Of a stretch of 64,000 nucleotides of DNA, positions 60,970 through 64,000 are shown piece after piece; within the stretch, counting starts at the first letter, position 1, and every line of letters starts with the position of its first letter. A model generated the notes under the pieces. That model did not search any database, was not told where the DNA came from, and worked only from the letters and a program-made list of their open reading frames with translations. Made by a program: the position numbers and the translations under genes. Where the stretch lies: contig JAGWTR010000004.1 of the NCBI GenBank assembly GCA_028868855.1, positions 239,547-303,546 on the forward strand. Reading direction: 5' to 3'. This DNA comes from Burkholderiales bacterium (GTDB lineage: Bacteria > Pseudomonadota > Gammaproteobacteria > Burkholderiales > Burkholderiaceae_C).

Positions 60970-61551
60970 GTGAATGTCACCCACTTGTCCAGTGCCGAAC
61001 TGGTCAGCGAGTTACTCGCCGCACCTGTTCGCCAAGCTCCCCTCCCTTTGCCCTGCGCCTGCGATGCAGCAGCGACATACCAGGCCGTTGAGCACGCTCC
61101 CCCTGAGCTGGCCCACAAACTCAGCATCGCACGTGAGCTGCTGCTGCGAGACATGCGCGCCAAAATGCTGGATGGACCGGTCATGGCGTCACCCAAGGTT
61201 GTCAAGGACTGGTTGTGCATGTACTGCGCCGGTTTGGAGCACGAGGTGTTCCTGGTGCTGTACCTTGACGCCCAGCATGTTCTGATCGAGGCCGAAGAGA
61301 TGTTCCGGGGAACATTGACCCAAACGTCTGTTTACCCTCGTGAGGTCGTCAAAAGCGCGCTGGCCCACAACGCGGCATCCGTTTTGTTGGCCCATAACCA
61401 CCCGAGCGGCCAGTTGTCACCCAGCAGGGCCGACGAGCTCTTGACCCAGACGCTGAAATCCTCTTTGATGATGGTGGACGTGCGCGTGCTCGACCACTTC
61501 ATCGTGGGAGGCGACCGCGTCCTGTCTTTTGCGGAACAGGGTTTGCTGTGA
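60970..61551 (+). CDS. radC: Short RadC-type JAMM-domain protein
   Basis: Mobile-element RadC proteins carry the MPN/JAMM domain; their biochemical role is unsettled despite the DNA-repair name. The GTG at 60970 follows AAGGAG. From it, 193 residues hold the RadC pattern: EVFLVLYLDAQHVLIEAEEMFRGTLTQTSVYPREVVKSAL, the metal motif AHNHPSG with His142 and His144, and Asp155 in SPSRADE. The N-terminal helix-hairpin-helix half of chromosomal RadC is replaced by an unrelated ~60-residue region. It carries the most complete structured leader in the window. Confidence 0.9.
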   Translation: MNVTHLSSAELVSELLAAPVRQAPLPLPCACDAAATYQAVEHAPPELAHKLSIARELLLRDMRAKMLDGPVMASPKVVKDWLCMYCAGLEHEVFLVLYLDAQHVLIEAEEMFRGTLTQTSVYPREVVKSALAHNAASVLLAHNHPSGQLSPSRADELLTQTLKSSLMMVDVRVLDHFIVGGDRVLSFAEQGLL

Positions 61552-61611
61552 AACTGCCAGCCACCCTAGCCCGCATGGCACAGCCTCATTCTTGCCAAGA
61601 AGGAGTACGCC

Positions 61612-61917
61612 TTGGATAAGACCATCGTGACCAGGCTCTTGGAACTGGTTGAGCCTCTCGCCGCCCTGTCGATCAGCCACTTGACGGCGACCACACGCCA
61701 GAAGCTGGCCAATGACGATTTGTCGGTCAACGTGTACCCGAACGACTATGGAGGTTTCGTCTACGTGGGAGCCCCGCCCTACACGGTGCCCGCTGAGAGC
61801 GACATGGCCATGATCTTCGAAGCGGCCAGATTGGCTGGCATCGTCTGGCTCAAGTTCGACAGCGATGCAGCCATCGTGGACGGGCTGCCGATTTTCGAAG
61901 AGACCGATCCCCTTTGA
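61612..61917 (+). CDS. DUF5983-like mobile-element protein (101 aa)
   Basis: Starts at TTG with AAGGAG six bases upstream. The sequence ALSISHLTATTRQKLANDD, VNVYPNDYGGFVYVG and AARLAGIVWLKFDSDAAIVDGLPIFE resembles DUF5983 proteins that accompany radC in integrative elements. Function is unknown. It lies 60 nt after radC on the same strand and ends 21 nt before a convergent ATPase gene. Confidence 0.65.
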   Translation: MDKTIVTRLLELVEPLAALSISHLTATTRQKLANDDLSVNVYPNDYGGFVYVGAPPYTVPAESDMAMIFEAARLAGIVWLKFDSDAAIVDGLPIFEETDPL

Positions 61918-61938
61918 CCCCCACCGGGCGTCGCGCCC

Positions 61939-64000
61939 TCAGGCCGACGCCCATTTTTTTGCGCCATCTACAGTCACCCCGCGATCGCGCATCGCATCCA
62001 GGTCGATCACGGCGTCGGCCATGGCGGTCAACTCCGGCATTTGCGACACAAAAAACTCCCGCTGGTAGCCGCCCACGCGCAGCACCTCGCGCTTCATGGC
62101 CATGAACATGCGTTTGCGCTCGGGGTCCAGCGCCCCATCGGCTTCGTCAGAAAACAAGGCGTCGTAGCGCCGACCGGCATGCTGCGCGAGGTACAGCGCC
62201 ACCGCCCGCGTCAGGCACTCGTTGACCCACACGCGCTCCCCTCCGCTCATCAGCCCCAGGCTCTTGCTGTCCCCCGACTCGCCGTCATGCACGACGATGT
62301 CAAAGCCCTCGCGTTGCTCTCCCTTGCCTGTCTCCACCAGCGTGAGGATGGACACGGTGAAGCGTGGGCCATAACAGGCCAGCAGCAAGTCATTGGCCAA
62401 GCCAGACAAAGCCGGGCCTGCATCGTCAATGGCCAGGGCGATCAGGCCATCGTTGCTCATGCATCGGGCAAACAGGTTCCAACTTCCCAAGCTGTCCTCC
62501 GCTCGGGCCATGCGGGACTGCACCTGCACACGCCGATCAGCCAGGGCTCGCACCTGGGCCATCAATTCGATCCTGGACTGGGCATCGCGTTCGGCGGCCA
62601 AGTGCGCTTGGTCTGCGGTGGACAAGGCCAGGCACGCTTGCGCCTCAGCCTGGGCGGCAGCGGCCAGCAACTGATGGTCAAAGGGCGTTGGCAAGCCGTG
62701 AAGCACCGCATCCAGGCGATTGAGCGCCTCCCGGAAATGCTGCGCCTGTTGCACCAGGGCCTGCGCGATCCGCTGGCGTGTGGCCTCGATCTGTTGGCGC
62801 TCGGCCTGCTCTTCGGTCGTCTCGTTGCCTTGGGTCCGGCCAAGCTCTGCCATCAATGAGGACAGTTCAAGCTCAAGGGTCTGCAAGGCGGCGCGGGCTT
62901 GGCTGATCTGGCCCGCCCTGGTCGCCAGCAGCGACAAGCGGGACACCCTTGTTCGAGCCATATCGACCAAGCGTTCGGCCCGGGCCAGCGCTTGCGGCGC
63001 CTGGGCCAGTTCTTCGTACCGATGGCGGATCAGGGACAGTTCCTGTTCGGCCAGGGCCTTGTCCTGTGCCAGGCGACCTATCTGGCCTTGTGCGCTGGGC
63101 ATCAGGGTCTGGGCTTCATGCGCATCCCCCAGCAGCTTGCATTGCCCTTGCATATCGGTGCCTGCACAAGGCACCTCACCGACCAGGCCAAAGCGGTGCG
63201 CCAACTCCTGGGCCTTCAAAGCCGCCCTGCCTGCCTCCAGTTCGATGCTGGCTAGCTTCTGCACTAGCAGTCGTTCCGTGGCCTGTGCATCCCTCATCGC
63301 CTGCACCTGCTGTCGGCACACAACGATCTCCTGTTGCCTGGCACTCAGCACCAGTTCAGCCAGAGGCAGGCGATGTGCCGCACGCTGGACAGCGCCAGCC
63401 TCTTCGAGCACGTTCAGGCACTGGCGACGTGACTGCATGACCGTGCTCTGCCGAGACTGCGCATGCGTGCGCCGACTGTTGATGCGTTGCGCCAAGCGCT
63501 CCAGGCCCTGCAAGGCATCCTGCTCTTGAGCCTTGAGCCCCTCGATGGCTCGCGTGCCGGCAGCGATCAACGCCTTGCGCTCCTCAAGCAACTGCGCACG
63601 ACGCGCCTCGGTGCTCTGTGACTGATCCCGTTGGGCCTGCAAGCGGGCATGCCCAACCCGATGCTCATCCAATGCCTGCTGCGCTTCTTGTCGCTCAATC
63701 AAGGTCTGCGCAACTCGGTCGGATGCACCTTGCAAGCGATGCAGTCCCGCATCCAGGCGAGCATGCTCCGCATCTAGGCCGGCCAACTCCTGCCTGATGG
63801 ACGACAGCCCGGCCTTGATCAGTTTGGCGGTGTCATTGGCCTTTTGCCCCAACGCTCGGATTTCTTCCTGGCCGAGCAAGTCGGACAGCAGGCTCTTGAT
63901 CTCGGCATTGCGGTAGGTGCTGAGTTGGCGCTTGCCCTGCGCTGAGAACGCGGAGGTGAAGAAGGTATCAGCGCTGCCACAAATGGATTCCACACAGCGG
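61939..64000 (-). CDS. SbcC/Rad50-like ATPase, C-terminal part (5' truncated by window)
   Basis: SbcC-type SMC ATPases act with a nuclease on DNA ends and hairpins. The visible ~687 residues begin after the N-terminal P-loop (FFTSAFSAQGKRQLSTY is the mid N-terminal lobe). They then show a long coiled coil, a hook-like turn with Cys-x8-Cys (CAGTDMQGQC), a second coiled coil, the ABC signature LMSGGERVWV, Walker B RYDALFSDEADGALDPERKR and a final FFVSQMPEL. The standard SbcC zinc hook is CxxC, so this is a divergent element-borne type. The start is beyond the right edge, where an SbcD-like partner may lie. Confidence 0.82.
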   Translation of the reverse strand, partial: RCVESICGSADTFFTSAFSAQGKRQLSTYRNAEIKSLLSDLLGQEEIRALGQKANDTAKLIKAGLSSIRQELAGLDAEHARLDAGLHRLQGASDRVAQTLIERQEAQQALDEHRVGHARLQAQRDQSQSTEARRAQLLEERKALIAAGTRAIEGLKAQEQDALQGLERLAQRINSRRTHAQSRQSTVMQSRRQCLNVLEEAGAVQRAAHRLPLAELVLSARQQEIVVCRQQVQAMRDAQATERLLVQKLASIELEAGRAALKAQELAHRFGLVGEVPCAGTDMQGQCKLLGDAHEAQTLMPSAQGQIGRLAQDKALAEQELSLIRHRYEELAQAPQALARAERLVDMARTRVSRLSLLATRAGQISQARAALQTLELELSSLMAELGRTQGNETTEEQAERQQIEATRQRIAQALVQQAQHFREALNRLDAVLHGLPTPFDHQLLAAAAQAEAQACLALSTADQAHLAAERDAQSRIELMAQVRALADRRVQVQSRMARAEDSLGSWNLFARCMSNDGLIALAIDDAGPALSGLANDLLLACYGPRFTVSILTLVETGKGEQREGFDIVVHDGESGDSKSLGLMSGGERVWVNECLTRAVALYLAQHAGRRYDALFSDEADGALDPERKRMFMAMKREVLRVGGYQREFFVSQMPELTAMADAVIDLDAMRDRGVTVDGAKKWASA

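Noticed and set aside
1-64000. CRISPR array, rRNA genes, further tRNA genes
   Set aside because: No regular repeat-spacer pattern, no rRNA segment and no second cloverleaf were found on either strand by eye.

Overview
The window looks like a chromosome segment of a GC-rich betaproteobacterium, most likely Burkholderiales and Comamonadaceae-like. I infer this from gene order (gmk-rpoZ-spoT opposite greB; hemC-hemD-hemX-hemY; the fimT-pilV-pilW-pilX-pilY1 minor-pilin operon; fliC-fliD-fliS-fliT with a YcgR-type brake), not from a database search.

Region 1, about 1-22,100, is ordinary core genome. It runs from the 3' end of flagellin through a filament cap gene and a second, C-terminally shortened cap paralogue, the filament chaperones fliS and fliT behind a recognisable sigma-28 promoter, a PilZ flagellar brake, the haem operon, one tRNA-Arg(ACG) with its own promoter and terminator, the minor-pilin operon ending in a large PilY1, a TonB-like gene, a TVP38/DedA-type membrane protein, greB, a bifunctional (p)ppGpp synthetase/hydrolase, rpoZ and gmk.

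Region 2, about 22,100 to the right edge, is accessory DNA and resembles part of an integrative element that has collected defence genes. It starts just upstream of gmk, next to a short tandem direct repeat. Its left part has a HipB/HipA-type toxin-antitoxin pair, a small cluster with an Acg-type nitroreductase-like lipoprotein, a ParM-like actin coupled to a small partner, a tyrosine recombinase, a large ParB-family protein and a 1134-residue superfamily 1 helicase. Next come a decayed hsdM fragment and an A+T-richer, translationally coupled three-gene operon that I cannot assign to a known family. A type I restriction-modification operon (hsdM, DUF1016 nuclease, hsdS, hsdR) follows on the minus strand. 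Its hsdR is split by an intact IS21-family element with an 8-bp target duplication. Divergent from it is a complete type II CBASS operon (CapV phospholipase, DncV-like cyclase, Cap2 E1/E2, Cap3 JAMM protease). The two operons face each other across a perfect 22-bp palindrome.

The right end (57.8-64 kb) is mobile-element backbone: several small conserved-looking genes, a short RadC, a DUF5983-like protein and the C-terminal part of an SbcC-like ATPase. The most unusual signal lies in the 5' leaders here and near the recombinase. A 22-nt block occurs three times with one variable position, each time directly after two hairpins whose stem sequences differ but whose pairing is kept. The leaders of the recombinase and of radC also share a hairpin-then-pseudoknot layout. 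This points to a family of structured RNA leaders, possibly related to the described radC RNA motif, that may co-regulate mobile-element genes.
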